The notes: generated by a model not told the origin, from the sequence alone. DNA of 46,658 bases from Patescibacteria group bacterium (GCA_019752595.1 JAIELV010000001.1:442551-489208), one strand, 5' to 3'; positions 30,956-39,616 are shown, counted from the first letter of the stretch. Program-made: numbers and translations.

Positions 30956-32083
30956 TTAAGCTTCAAATTGAAGCTCCTTGCCAGACATCTCTATCCCGCG
31001 ACTCACAAGGGTAATACCTGGCTCTTTGGTAATCACGCCCGCAAGTTTTGCTTCCATTCCTTGTGCCTTTGCTTCCGCTAATACTTTGTCAGGATTATCC
31101 GTAATCAAAGCCATGCCCTGCCCCATGTTCCATGTTCCGTATGCGTCGTAGTCCGACACTCCACCCAGACGTTGGCAATACGCCGTAATATCGGGCGGTT
31201 CAAACAAATCAGTCAAACGCGCACCAAGTCCCGTCCTTCGGAGGACGCGTCCCATTTTTTCAGGAATTCCTCCGCCTGTAATATGCGCCACTCCATGAAG
31301 CGGGACAGTACCCTTTGTATCAAACCCTCCGTGAAGCCCGACCACAAAGCGAGAATAAATTATTGACGGAGTCAGTGCGAGTTCACCTAACGTAGAGCCG
31401 TTGTGGGCCAATGTATGCCACGAATCACCATGCGCAGTTTGAAAAATTTTCCGCACCAATGTCCACCCGTTACAACGGAATCCTTTTTCGCGGAGCATCA
31501 CAACCGCATCACCTGCTTTTATTTCATTCCCCGTCAGAATGTTTTCTTTTTTTGCAAACCACACACACGCCGCGCCCCAATGGAACGGGAAATCTCCGTA
31601 TCCGTTTAAGAGCGAACCCATCTGCGCTATTTCCCCGTTAATAATTGCAACGTTTGCTTCTTTTGCCGCCGCAACATAGCCCTCCGCCAACTGTCGTACA
31701 ATCGCGAGCTTCGTATCATCATTCCCCAAGGATTTCACATCAAGCGTCGTTCCCACAAGAACGGGCTCGCCCCCGCGAAGAAGTGCGTCGTCGCAAACCA
31801 TGGCAAACAAATCGTATGCAATGGTGTTGTAGGTGCCCACACGCTCCGCGATTTCAACTTTTGTTCCCGCAGTATCAAAACCGACTGAGAAATACGTGTC
31901 TTTCGGCAAGTTCCCCGCCGCCACCATTTTGAGTGCGGCAAAATCATCAAACGGAGCGATTACTTCTCCTATTTTCCCTTTTCTGTTTTCAAAACTTTTT
32001 TTTGAAGCTTCGTGCATCAGGCGCGACGCTTCTGCTTCAATGTCTACATTGACTCCAGTTTTCGCGTATGCGTTGTCACTCAT
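30956..32083 (-). CDS. purM: AIR synthetase PurM
   Basis: 375 residues. It converts FGAM to AIR in purine synthesis. Motifs include [16 protein letters not shown] at the N-terminus, [39 protein letters not shown], an [13 protein letters not shown] block and [15 protein letters not shown]. The variants in the first glycine-rich block differ from E. coli PurM and look like the longer, deeper-branching type. It overlaps purE by 4 bases. Confidence 0.92.
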   Translation of the reverse strand: MSDNAYAKTGVNVDIEAEASRLMHEASKKSFENRKGKIGEVIAPFDDFAALKMVAAGNLPKDTYFSVGFDTAGTKVEIAERVGTYNTIAYDLFAMVCDDALLRGGEPVLVGTTLDVKSLGNDDTKLAIVRQLAEGYVAAAKEANVAIINGEIAQMGSLLNGYGDFPFHWGAACVWFAKKENILTGNEIKAGDAVVMLREKGFRCNGWTLVRKIFQTAHGDSWHTLAHNGSTLGELALTPSIIYSRFVVGLHGGFDTKGTVPLHGVAHITGGGIPEKMGRVLRRTGLGARLTDLFEPPDITAYCQRLGGVSDYDAYGTWNMGQGMALITDNPDKVLAEAKAQGMEAKLAGVITKEPGITLVSRGIEMSGKELQFEA

Positions 32084-32655
32084 ACCAATCCGCTGTCTGA
32101 AAGATATTTGCTAAAACCTTTTTCTTCAATCGCGCTCGCCTTTTTCAAAACATCCTCTTCCATCTTCTGTTTATACGCTGCAACTTTCGCGCGAAGCGCA
32201 TCGTCACCTGCACCAAGTATCTGCAAAGCCAAAAGTCCTGCGTTTTTTGCACCGTTTATTGCAACAGTCGCAACAGGAACACCAAACGGCATTTGTGCTA
32301 TTGAAAAAAGAGAATCAATCCCGCCTGCGGTTTTTGTTGCGACAGGTACACCAATCACGGGAAGTGGTGTGAGAGCTGCAGTCATTCCTGGGAGATGCGC
32401 GGCACCCCCTGCACCTGCAATAATCACGCGAATTCCTTTCGCTTCAGCGCCTTTGGCATATTCATATAAACGCTCAGGTGTTCGATGTGCGGAAACGACC
32501 GTCACTTCGGAAGCAACACCAAATTCTTCGAGGAGTTTCGCGGCGTCCTGCATTATGGGAAGGTCAGAATCCGACCCCATAATAATGCCGACGAGCGCAG
32601 GAGAGGAGGTACTGAGGTCACCAGATCCGAATGTGCCGACCTTATTCTCCGCCAT
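32080..32655 (-). CDS. purE: N5-CAIR mutase PurE
   Basis: 191 residues. Motifs: [25 protein letters not shown] near residue 22, [16 protein letters not shown], and [25 protein letters not shown], all typical of class I PurE. It has a longer, Ser-rich N-terminus (about 20 residues). It follows purK by 3 bases, as in many purEK operons. Confidence 0.97.
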   Translation of the reverse strand: MAENKVGTFGSGDLSTSSPALVGIIMGSDSDLPIMQDAAKLLEEFGVASEVTVVSAHRTPERLYEYAKGAEAKGIRVIIAGAGGAAHLPGMTAALTPLPVIGVPVATKTAGGIDSLFSIAQMPFGVPVATVAINGAKNAGLLALQILGAGDDALRAKVAAYKQKMEEDVLKKASAIEEKGFSKYLSDSGLV

Positions 32656-32658
32656 ATT

Positions 32659-33768
32659 TTAGATAATAACACGCGACAGTAAAAGAAGCGCGTTTTTCTC
32701 TGCCTCTTCTTGTGTGTCGGCAACGGCGTTTATGTGGCCCATTTTTCTCCCGACACGTACGTCTTTTTTCTCGTAGAGGTGCAGAGCAACGCCAGATATT
32801 CCTTCTACTTGAACACCCACAGATTCGCCGTTTCGCGTCCCCAAAATATTTGCCATAACTCCCGCTCTCACTGTCATGGCGACGTCACCCAAAGACATAC
32901 CCATCACTGCGCGAACGTGATTTTCAAATTGAGAAGTAGCACATGCGTCCTGCGTTATGTGTCCTGAATTGTGAACGCGTGGCGCTATTTCGTTCACCAA
33001 AATTTCTCCACCACTTAAAAACATTTCAATACTGATAACCCCTACCCCATGAAGTGCGCCAAGCACCTTCTCAGCAATCGCTTCAGCTTTCTGACGTGCG
33101 GGTTCTGGTACTAACGCGGGCATGCGCACCAACACACAAATGTGATTTTCATGGACCGTCTCAACCGTCGGGTAGGTTCGAATTTCTCCTTCCTCTGAGC
33201 GAACAGCAACAACCGCTAGTTCTTTCTCAAACGGAACAAATTTTTCCGCATACAAGTGCCCCCCACCTAGTTTTTCAAACGCCGTCGCTATATCTTCAGA
33301 AGAGTGAACGGTGGAATTTCCTTTCCCGTCATACCCCCCGCTTCGCGCCTTAAGCACAAACGGATATCCAAGTACCTGCCCTGCTTGTTCTGCGTCTTCT
33401 TTCGAATTCACTTCAAGAAAAGGTGCGACGGCAATACCGTTTTCTGTAAGAAACTTTTTCTGTGCAAGCTTGTCGCGAATAATGGAGAGAGTGTGCGGCG
33501 ATGGATGGACGGGGTATCCGCTTTCAGAAAGCTCGGAGAGTGCCTCGGCGTTTGCCGACTCTATTTCAAAAGTCAAAACGTCTGCCTCTTTCGCAAAAGC
33601 TTTCACTGTTTCGTAGTCCTTAAAATCACCAACCACCTGCCGCGCAAACGCAGATGCGGGGCATCCAGGCGTCGGATCAAGCACGACAGTTTCTACGCCT
33701 ATTTTTTGAGCCGCCTCAGCCATCATCCGTCCCAACTGCCCACCGCCCACTATTCCTAAAGTCTTCAT
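32659..33768 (-). CDS. purK: N5-CAIR synthetase PurK
   Basis: 369 residues, ATP-grasp enzyme. The N-terminus IVGGGQLGRMMAEAAQKIG and VLDPTPGCPA are diagnostic. The ATP-grasp block YPFVLKARSGGYDGKGN is near residue 133. The end of the catalytic domain, VNEIAPRVHNSGHITQDACATSQFENHVRA, is fully conserved. An extended -10 (TGCTAAAAT, minus) ends 11 bases before the ATG and 36 bases separate it from the methyltransferase-like gene upstream. Confidence 0.97.
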   Translation of the reverse strand: MKTLGIVGGGQLGRMMAEAAQKIGVETVVLDPTPGCPASAFARQVVGDFKDYETVKAFAKEADVLTFEIESANAEALSELSESGYPVHPSPHTLSIIRDKLAQKKFLTENGIAVAPFLEVNSKEDAEQAGQVLGYPFVLKARSGGYDGKGNSTVHSSEDIATAFEKLGGGHLYAEKFVPFEKELAVVAVRSEEGEIRTYPTVETVHENHICVLVRMPALVPEPARQKAEAIAEKVLGALHGVGVISIEMFLSGGEILVNEIAPRVHNSGHITQDACATSQFENHVRAVMGMSLGDVAMTVRAGVMANILGTRNGESVGVQVEGISGVALHLYEKKDVRVGRKMGHINAVADTQEEAEKNALLLLSRVII

Positions 33769-33804
33769 CAGTAGTGGGATTTTAGCATTTGCGAACGTGT
33801 GCCA

Positions 33805-34737
33805 CTAATCACTACCTCGAAGCGTATTCTTTAACTTACAAACGCACGCTGGTCCAAACCCACAGCAGAGCGACACGACTTCAAACCCGTGTTTTTCAGC
33901 AATCCGTGCAAACTCCTCCACTGTTACAGGCTCTCGATGATGATGCACTGTTCCGTTTTCAATGTCCGTAAGGTGGTCCATATTCTCAATATCGATACTA
34001 TTCGCGTACTCAAACCGTAATGCTCCTGGCTCTCTTCTGGCTGCTATCTCAATACCTGTTAATGATCCGCAATTGGCACCGAGGACAACCTTAGTGGTCA
34101 ATTTTTCTGGATTCTCCCTCACATACTCAATAAGTTCTGTGAGTGTAGTTTTGTCGCCTGCCAAATGCCCATGCGAATCAAACGCCAGCCCAATATCAAT
34201 TTCTTCTACTCGAGCTTCATGTGCCGCCCGCCACGCACTTGTGAATCGGTCTTTCGTGGTAGTAGCTTCCACAATTGGACGATAGCCATATTCTTTGGCT
34301 GCAGAAATCTGCGGCGCTATATGCTCAGAAATACTCACTACCGTTTCATCTGGTGAAGGTCTATACCCATCTGGACCAAAGCCGACAGAAAACAAACGAA
34401 CAAGTGCTTCTGGTTTTTTTGTTCCATAGCATTTCTCGACAGCTTCCATATATCGCGAGTGTAGGGCCGCAACGACTTCTTTGTACTTACTCGGATTTTC
34501 GGGCAACAATCGCTTCACGGGATACGTAGGCAAAGAAACACGTCCATCTGGTCCGCAAATTTTTAAATACTCCTCTATTAACCCCGAAATGACCGCACCA
34601 CTTTGCTCGCGAACTTCCGCGTCGTTGCTGATAAGTTCTGTGGGGTCGAGCGTATCTGGCGTAACACCTCTGCGTTTGGCCCATTCAATGGTGTACGCTC
34701 CTGACTGAATTATTGGTCTGTACGTTTTTTCTGACAT
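33805..34737 (-). CDS. Homocysteine S-methyltransferase-like protein under a Met-leader attenuator
   Basis: 310 residues. The fold and ligands resemble the homocysteine S-methyltransferase family (PF02574): an N-terminal IIQSGAYTIEWAKRRG (family: DG-x-GTEL-x-RRG), LGANCGSLTGIE near residue 225 (family GxNC), FEYANS (family YPNSG), and VVSLCCGFGPACV near residue 294 (family GGCC), giving the three zinc Cys. It would make methionine from homocysteine. It has no clear Shine-Dalgarno. The Met-rich leader and terminator upstream support a methionine role. Confidence 0.7.
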   Translation of the reverse strand: MSEKTYRPIIQSGAYTIEWAKRRGVTPDTLDPTELISNDAEVREQSGAVISGLIEEYLKICGPDGRVSLPTYPVKRLLPENPSKYKEVVAALHSRYMEAVEKCYGTKKPEALVRLFSVGFGPDGYRPSPDETVVSISEHIAPQISAAKEYGYRPIVEATTTKDRFTSAWRAAHEARVEEIDIGLAFDSHGHLAGDKTTLTELIEYVRENPEKLTTKVVLGANCGSLTGIEIAARREPGALRFEYANSIDIENMDHLTDIENGTVHHHREPVTVEEFARIAEKHGFEVVSLCCGFGPACVCKLKNTLRGSD

Positions 34738-34751
34738 GTGAATTTAAAATA

Positions 34752-34794
34752 AAAGCCCTCGTCTTTGGCGGGGCTGGTTTTGAGTGAGGGCTTT
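34752..34794 (-). terminator. Attenuator terminator of the homocysteine methyltransferase-like gene
   Basis: On the minus strand the 5' arm AAAGCCCTC (34794-34786) and 3' arm GAGGGCTTT (34760-34752) form a 9-bp stem with a 25-base loop; TATTTT follows. It lies just after the leader-peptide stop (34798) and 15 bases before the ATG of the regulated gene. The loop contains CAAAACCAGCC, the partner of the leader ORF segment. Confidence 0.75.
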
Positions 34795-34829
34795 GTTCTA
34801 AATTTTTTGTGAAGACAAAACCAGCCGCC
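34767..34829 (-). promoter_or_regulatory. Antiterminator pairing of the Met-leader attenuator
   Basis: GGCTGGTTTTG (34826-34816, inside codons 20-23 of the leader peptide) pairs perfectly over 11 bases with CAAAACCAGCC (34782-34772, in the terminator loop). An alternative with a 2-base bulge adds GGCGG/CCGCC. Because the terminator's 5' arm lies between the two strands, this helix competes with the terminator; a pseudoknot with both stems is topologically possible and should be kept in mind. Confidence 0.65.
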
Positions 34830-34884
34830 GCATTCTCATGCCCATCATCATTGCCATCATTACTCCTGCGGCTACGTAAATCAT
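34798..34884 (-). CDS. Methionine-rich leader peptide
   Basis: 28 residues, ATG at 34884 and TAG at 34800-34798. Residues 9-18 read MMAMMMGMRM: seven Met in ten positions, eight in all. The codons are all ATG by necessity. An in-frame TGA lies 7 codons upstream, so this ATG is the first possible start. Stalling at residues 9-10 would leave the antiterminator strand (34829-34816) free. No separate protein function is expected; it fits a transcription-attenuation leader. Confidence 0.7.
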   Translation of the reverse strand: MIYVAAGVMMAMMMGMRMRRLVLSSQKI

Positions 34885-34892
34885 CTCTTTCC

Positions 34893-34921
34893 AAAGTACG
34901 CCTCAAAGCCTGTTCGGTCAA
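34893..34921 (-). promoter_or_regulatory. Candidate promoter of the Met-leader transcript
   Basis: On the minus strand TTGACC (34921-34916) and TACTTT (34898-34893) with a 17-base spacer. The -10 ends 9 bases before the leader ATG, so the transcript would start almost at the ATG (about 34886), matching the leaderless pattern elsewhere in this window. Confidence 0.5.
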
Positions 34922-34964
34922 GGTAAGCCTCGCAACATTATTTATACTCTTTACTACTCTCCTA

Positions 34965-34998
34965 ATATACCCCTAATTCGCACGAATTAGGGGTATAT
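34965..34998. repeat. Perfect inverted repeat, 16-bp arms
   Basis: Arms ATATACCCCTAATTCG and CGAATTAGGGGTATAT with a 2-base centre (CA); TTTTTT follows on the plus strand. No plus-strand gene lies upstream. It sits between the Met-leader promoter and the divergent gene at 35040, and may terminate or insulate transcripts coming from purQ on the minus strand, or bind a regulator. Confidence 0.7.
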
Positions 34999-35003
34999 AT
35001 TTT

Positions 35004-35033
35004 TTGACGAAAGAAGTCAAAGTCTGCTATAAG
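35004..35033 (+). promoter_or_regulatory. Leaderless promoter of the 35040 gene
   Basis: TTGACG at 35004-35009, 18-base spacer, TATAAG at 35028-35033. The -10 ends 7 bases before the ATG at 35040, so +1 is predicted to be the A of ATG. Confidence 0.7.
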
Positions 35034-35039
35034 ACATAG

Positions 35040-35240
35040 ATGTCGGACTCTGGTCAGGATAGAGAAAGGCGCTTCCCTACGGGAGGTGAAATATATCTGA
35101 ACGAAATCAGCAAGTGGGGCCGTGACGACATTCTGAAATTCGTGGAAGCATTGCTGTCTGCCTCTACCAAAAAACGCCCCGAAAATGGAGGCGACGTCAC
35201 AGCTCAAGTAGAAGTAGACGAAACTACCCGAAATACGTAA
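35040..35240 (+). CDS. Small charged protein of unknown function, leaderless
   Basis: 66 residues, soluble, rich in Glu, Asp, Arg and Thr, no recognised motif. A short helix may form at LNEISKWGRDDILKFVEALL. It has a well-formed promoter but no Shine-Dalgarno. Its last 17 bases overlap the 3' end of the convergent purQ. Confidence 0.6.
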   Translation: MSDSGQDRERRFPTGGEIYLNEISKWGRDDILKFVEALLSASTKKRPENGGDVTAQVEVDETTRNT

Positions 35241-36006
35241 TTCCGTTTTTGAAAATCTGAAGTCCGTCAGAATCAAACGGCAATTTCTTCCCCGCGCGCT
35301 TTGCGCGCTCTTTTTGTAGAGGCCAATCAGGGCGCTGTACCGAAAACAGGTTTCTGTCAGGATGTGGCATCATACCGAACACTCGTCCGTCGTACGCCAA
35401 AACACCTGCAATATTTTCCGTCGCCCCATTCGGGTTTGCGGGCAAATTCTGATATGTGGATGTCTCGCCTTTGTAGTAGCGGAACGCCACCTGTTTATTT
35501 TTCTTCAAATCATCCAAAACTTTTTTCGGCGCAATGTACCTCCCTTCTCCGTGCGCAATAGGCACTGAAAGTGTTTCGATTCCTGAAAGCCACGGGCTTT
35601 TGCCTTCTGCTTTCAAATCCACCCAGCGGTCGATGTAACGGTTTGATTCGTTAAAGGTCACAGCACCAGGCAATATGCCGATTTGCGAAAGTATCTGGAA
35701 ACCGTTACAGATGCCGATTACCAATTTCCCGCTCTCAATGAATTGCATCAAAGGCTTCCATAAGTGGTTCCGCATGCGGTTTCCGTAGGCCTTTCCGCTT
35801 CCCGTGTCGTCGCCGTAGGCAAAACCACCCGGGAACGCGAGGATATCGTAATCGCTCATTTTTTTCATCCCGTCAATCACATCGTTGATGTGCACGATGT
35901 CCGCCTTCCCGCCCGCGCGCTCAAATGCGTGTGCGGTTTCTTCTTCGCAGTTAAGTCCGTAGCCGGAGAAAACCAAAACCTTAATGTTTTTTTTATTTCT
36001 TTTCAT
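35224..36006 (-). CDS. purQ: FGAM synthase glutaminase subunit PurQ
   Basis: About 260 residues from the ATG at 36006 (MKRNKKNIKVLVFSGYGLNCEEE); ATGs at 36018 and 36048 are also in frame. Class I glutamine amidotransferase. The nucleophile Cys is in VIGICNGFQILSQIG, the His and Glu partner region is GMMPHPDRNLFSV. The oxyanion block PGGFAYGDDTGSGKAYGNRMRNHL is typical of PurQ. It overlaps the upstream methyltransferase gene. Confidence 0.96.
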   Translation of the reverse strand: MKRNKKNIKVLVFSGYGLNCEEETAHAFERAGGKADIVHINDVIDGMKKMSDYDILAFPGGFAYGDDTGSGKAYGNRMRNHLWKPLMQFIESGKLVIGICNGFQILSQIGILPGAVTFNESNRYIDRWVDLKAEGKSPWLSGIETLSVPIAHGEGRYIAPKKVLDDLKKNKQVAFRYYKGETSTYQNLPANPNGATENIAGVLAYDGRVFGMMPHPDRNLFSVQRPDWPLQKERAKRAGKKLPFDSDGLQIFKNGITYFG

Positions 36007-36622
36007 TTTTGTTTGCATAAAGACAGAGCCACGAAAACGGTTTTCCATCTGTCTGTGCTTTCAAAACTTCGCGCGTATCAGTCGCCTGTACCTTGAAACC
36101 TCCCGCCTCTATGAGATTCCGCAACTCCTGCTCTTCCCAAAAACTGAAGAACCGCTCGCCCGCTTTGTCGGACACCATGCGTTCGCCTTCCCCCTTTTTG
36201 ACCGACACGAAAAGCGCGCCGTCTCCGGTGAGTAGGCGGGCAAATTCGGCAATGGCTTTCGGCGCGTCTGCCTTCGTAATATTGAGAAGAGACGCACAGG
36301 CCCACAGTCCGTCATAGCTCGCGTCAGGAAGTCCTGTTGCGGTCATATCTGCTTCGTAAAAGGACACCTCGGGAAAACGTTTTTTTACACTCTCTATCGC
36401 GGCGTGAGAATAATCCAAACCCTCAACCTTTGCTCCGCGCTCTAAAAATTGCTTAATATCGCGCCCCGATCCGCCGCATCCGATGTCCACAATTTTTGGT
36501 TCTGCGACTGTTATGTAGGAGAGGAATTTTTCTAATTCCGCAGTCCACACATTCCCGAGGCTTTTCTCCTTGTGCCACTCGTTGCCCGTTTCGTAATTTT
36601 GTTTTGTGACCTGATAGCTCAT
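35993..36622 (-). CDS. Class I SAM-dependent methyltransferase inside the purine operon
   Basis: 209 residues. The SAM motif I is IVDIGCGGSGRDIKQFLERGAKVEGLDYS near residue 44, motif II/III region YDGLWACASLLNI near residue 108. Family-level assignment only (small-molecule or tellurite/thiopurine-like types are closest); the substrate is unknown. It lies between purL (gap 1 base) and purQ (overlap), so it is co-transcribed with FGAM synthase. Confidence 0.88.
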   Translation of the reverse strand: MSYQVTKQNYETGNEWHKEKSLGNVWTAELEKFLSYITVAEPKIVDIGCGGSGRDIKQFLERGAKVEGLDYSHAAIESVKKRFPEVSFYEADMTATGLPDASYDGLWACASLLNITKADAPKAIAEFARLLTGDGALFVSVKKGEGERMVSDKAGERFFSFWEEQELRNLIEAGGFKVQATDTREVLKAQTDGKPFSWLCLYANKNEKK

Positions 36623-36623
36623 A

Positions 36624-39581
36624 TCACCAATTTTTGAAACGCTTCGTGTAGGCCGTTAATGCATCCTCGACACTCACCTGCACGCTCGCACTACCCGCTT
36701 TCATGGAAATTGCCGTACCGCCTATCGTCCCCACCTTTTCAAAGCTCTGTCCTTTGAATAGTTTTTCAAAACGCTCCTTATCTTTCGGCGCTACCGTCAC
36801 CACCAAACGCCCCTGACTCTCAGAGAAAAGCGCCAAATCCGACCTCCCCACATCTTTCACGCTCTTCGTTATATCAACACTCATACCCATTTTCCCCGCC
36901 ATCGCGGTCTTCATAAATGCTACTGCCAGTCCTCCGCGCCCAACTGAAATCGCTGACGCTACCAATTCCTGCTGTATTGCTTTCTCCAACCCAGCATAGA
37001 GTTTCAGATTTTTTGCACCGTGTGTCTGCGGTACCGCGCCCTGCGTTTCATTTCTCATTCTGAAATACTCCGAACCGCCAAGCTCATTCTCTGTGTGCCC
37101 TAAAACGTATACCAAATCTCCTGCAATTTTCGCGTCTATAGAAACGGCTTTCTCTGCGTCCTGCATCACGCCGATAGAAGAAATGAGTAGCGTAGGCAAC
37201 GCTGAAATCTGAATCGCCTCGCCTTTTGCGTCGTACCCTTTGAAATCGTTAAACATACTGTCCTTTCCAGAAATAAACGGCGTGCCATACAAAGTGGCGT
37301 ATTCATAGCAAGCGCGCGCCGCTTCCTTCAACTGCCACAAGCGCTCAGGATTGTATGAATCAGTCCAGCAGAAGTTATCCAAAATAGCCAAATGATTCAG
37401 GGACGCTCCTGCCGCTACCGCGTTTCGAACAGCGGTATCAAGCGCCGCCGCCGCAGACGCGTACGGGTCTAAATTCGCATAGTGCGGGAAAAGAGCGGAC
37501 GAAAGAACCACTGCGCGCTTCGATGTTAGAAGAGGGCGAAACACAGAAGCGTCCCCCGTCACGCGTCCTGCGCCCTGCACAGGTTTAATCACAGACCCGC
37601 TTTGCACTTCGTGGTCGTATTGCTTTGCCAGAAAATCGTTTGACGCGATGTTGTGACTTCCAATCATTTTCAGAACGTATTCCGTCAGTTCCTTTTTGTT
37701 CGGCTCATGAATACTGAGCTCGTATACAGCAGTGCCTCTGTAGTTTGGCTCTCTGGTGTACTGCGCACGCTTTGGCAGACCGTCGTGCAAAAAATCCAAA
37801 TCCAAATCCATCACCGTCTTTCCGTTGTACGAAACTTCACATCTCCCGGAGTTGGTGAATTCCCCAATCACCGTTACCTCCACAGCCCTTCGCTTCATAA
37901 GTTCGGAAAGTTCTTTCCACTTTCCTTTCGGTACAGAGAGAAGCATGCGCTCCTGTGATTCTGAAATCCAAATCTGCCACGGCTCCAACCCTGGGTATTT
38001 CAAAGGCACTTTCTCCAAATCAACTGAAGCACCGTTTGACTCCCGCGACATTTCCCCTACAGAACCCGAAAGTCCTCCAGCGCCCATGTCAGTAATTGAA
38101 GAAAACAAGTTCAAATCCCGCGCTTCTTTCGCTATCGCATCGCTAAATTTTTTCTGGGTTATCGGGTCGCCTATCTGTACGGACGTCGCTGGGCTTCCTG
38201 CATCTATTGATTCAGAAGAAAACGTTGCTCCGTGAATACCATCGAGCCCCACTCTTCCGCCGACCATGACGATGTAATCACCAACCTTTGCTTTCTTTTC
38301 ATACAGCTTCCGCGTGCCATTCTTTTTCGGGATCAAACCTACCGTTCCCGCAAACACTAACGGTTTCCCGCGGTACGCCTCATCAAAAAGCATAAAACCA
38401 TGCGGTGTTGGAATACCACTCTGATTCCCTCCTGCGTTGATTCCCTTAATAACACCTTCCGCGATGCGTTTTGCGGGAAGCATTTCATTTTTCATTGCGC
38501 TGTCGCGATACAGCTTCCGTGTGTCTTCCGATGGCGCAAAACAAAATCCGTACACATTCGCCACAGGTTTTGCGCCAAGTCCGAATCCAAGAGCGTCTCT
38601 GTTCACACCCACTACTCCAGTTATCGCTCCGCCGAACGGATCCAGTGCAGAGGGGCTGTTATGCGTCTCTACTTTATGCGTCACCACATACTCCTCATCA
38701 AACACAATTCCGCCAGAGTTGTCCTTAAACACCGACACACAGAAATCCTGTTTTCCTTTGTTTCTCCGAATCTCCTCAGTCGCTTTCTTTATGTATCCCT
38801 TATAAATACCTTCACTCATCTCGTCTATGGGATTCGCGAAAATCGTGTGTTTGCAGTGCTCACTCCACGTCTGCGCCAAAGCCTCAAGTTCAATATCTGT
38901 AGGATTTCTGCGCAATCTGCGGAAATGGTCGCGAATCGCGGTCATGAAATCGAGTTCGAGCGCCAACGGCCCGCGGTAATTTCCGTGCGAGTCCTTAATT
39001 CCCTTTTTCCCTATTTCTTCTAGCTCTGCGTCAGAAACTTCAAGGTTCACTTCCAAAACTTTCGAAGAGGCCGACAATTTAACTTTCGGCACGACGGGCG
39101 GTTTATTTTTTATCTTCTTCAGCTCGTTCGCCGAATACACGACTGCTTTCTGAATCAGAGGGTTGTGCAAAGTTCCTGCAATCTTTTCCGCCACCTCGCG
39201 GCTAATTTTCCCGTCGATGAAAAAAACTACCGCGGAATACACGTGCTCCCCTTCCTTAAATTTCTTGCCCGTCGCATCTTCGATAGTCTCTTTCGCGGTC
39301 GTGCCGACGTTGTCCGTTACTCCTGGCAAAAATCCTATCTCGATAGCCCAATCAAACTTCTTCGGCAACTGGCGTGCGACCGTAGATTCCTCAACCAGAG
39401 GGTTACTAAGCGAAGATCGGGCCTTATCTAGACCCGCTTTAGGGAGGTCGGTGTCTATAAGATAGGAGTCCGCGATATGAACAGCTTTTACCTTTGTACC
39501 GCCAATTTCCCGAAAGGTTTTTAATTTAAGATGTGCGCGAGCGTCCGGAATTGTAGGGGTCACGTCTATCCGAGTAGCCAT
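36624..39581 (-). CDS. purL: FGAM synthase PurL with fused PurS-like N-terminal part
   Basis: About 985 residues from the ATG at 39581. Residues 1-180 look like the PurS-type segments (LKLKTFREIGGTKVKAVHIADSYLIDT and later a second unit). The PurL core then begins with ALAQTWSEHCKHTIF near residue 240 and HNSPSALDPFGGAITGVVGVNRD near residue 310. No glutaminase domain is present; PurQ is separate. The form resembles the long two-part PurL of some bacteria and archaea. It is the first gene of a purL-methyltransferase-purQ transcript. Confidence 0.95.
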   Translation of the reverse strand: MATRIDVTPTIPDARAHLKLKTFREIGGTKVKAVHIADSYLIDTDLPKAGLDKARSSLSNPLVEESTVARQLPKKFDWAIEIGFLPGVTDNVGTTAKETIEDATGKKFKEGEHVYSAVVFFIDGKISREVAEKIAGTLHNPLIQKAVVYSANELKKIKNKPPVVPKVKLSASSKVLEVNLEVSDAELEEIGKKGIKDSHGNYRGPLALELDFMTAIRDHFRRLRRNPTDIELEALAQTWSEHCKHTIFANPIDEMSEGIYKGYIKKATEEIRRNKGKQDFCVSVFKDNSGGIVFDEEYVVTHKVETHNSPSALDPFGGAITGVVGVNRDALGFGLGAKPVANVYGFCFAPSEDTRKLYRDSAMKNEMLPAKRIAEGVIKGINAGGNQSGIPTPHGFMLFDEAYRGKPLVFAGTVGLIPKKNGTRKLYEKKAKVGDYIVMVGGRVGLDGIHGATFSSESIDAGSPATSVQIGDPITQKKFSDAIAKEARDLNLFSSITDMGAGGLSGSVGEMSRESNGASVDLEKVPLKYPGLEPWQIWISESQERMLLSVPKGKWKELSELMKRRAVEVTVIGEFTNSGRCEVSYNGKTVMDLDLDFLHDGLPKRAQYTREPNYRGTAVYELSIHEPNKKELTEYVLKMIGSHNIASNDFLAKQYDHEVQSGSVIKPVQGAGRVTGDASVFRPLLTSKRAVVLSSALFPHYANLDPYASAAAALDTAVRNAVAAGASLNHLAILDNFCWTDSYNPERLWQLKEAARACYEYATLYGTPFISGKDSMFNDFKGYDAKGEAIQISALPTLLISSIGVMQDAEKAVSIDAKIAGDLVYVLGHTENELGGSEYFRMRNETQGAVPQTHGAKNLKLYAGLEKAIQQELVASAISVGRGGLAVAFMKTAMAGKMGMSVDITKSVKDVGRSDLALFSESQGRLVVTVAPKDKERFEKLFKGQSFEKVGTIGGTAISMKAGSASVQVSVEDALTAYTKRFKNW

Positions 39582-39587
39582 AAGACA

Positions 39588-39616
39588 ATGATATAAGAAA
39601 AACGCCTTACCAGCAA
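39588..39616 (-). promoter_or_regulatory. Leaderless promoter of purL
   Basis: On the minus strand TTGCTG (39616-39611), 17-base spacer, TATCAT (39593-39588). The -10 ends 7 bases before the purL ATG at 39581, so a leaderless purL mRNA is predicted. The -35 touches the terminator of the upstream gene. Confidence 0.6.

Noticed and set aside
34737-34884. SAM riboswitch or T-box in the methionine leader
   Set aside because: The leader after the predicted start is about 150 bases, mostly the leader ORF. No T-box bulge motif (TGGNACCGCG) or SAM-I core is visible.
34685-34921. Alternative 78-residue minus-strand frame over the Met leader region
   Set aside because: It has no recognised features, crosses the terminator and the next gene's start, and uses a different frame from the Met-rich peptide. 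The terminator and antiterminator explain the region better.
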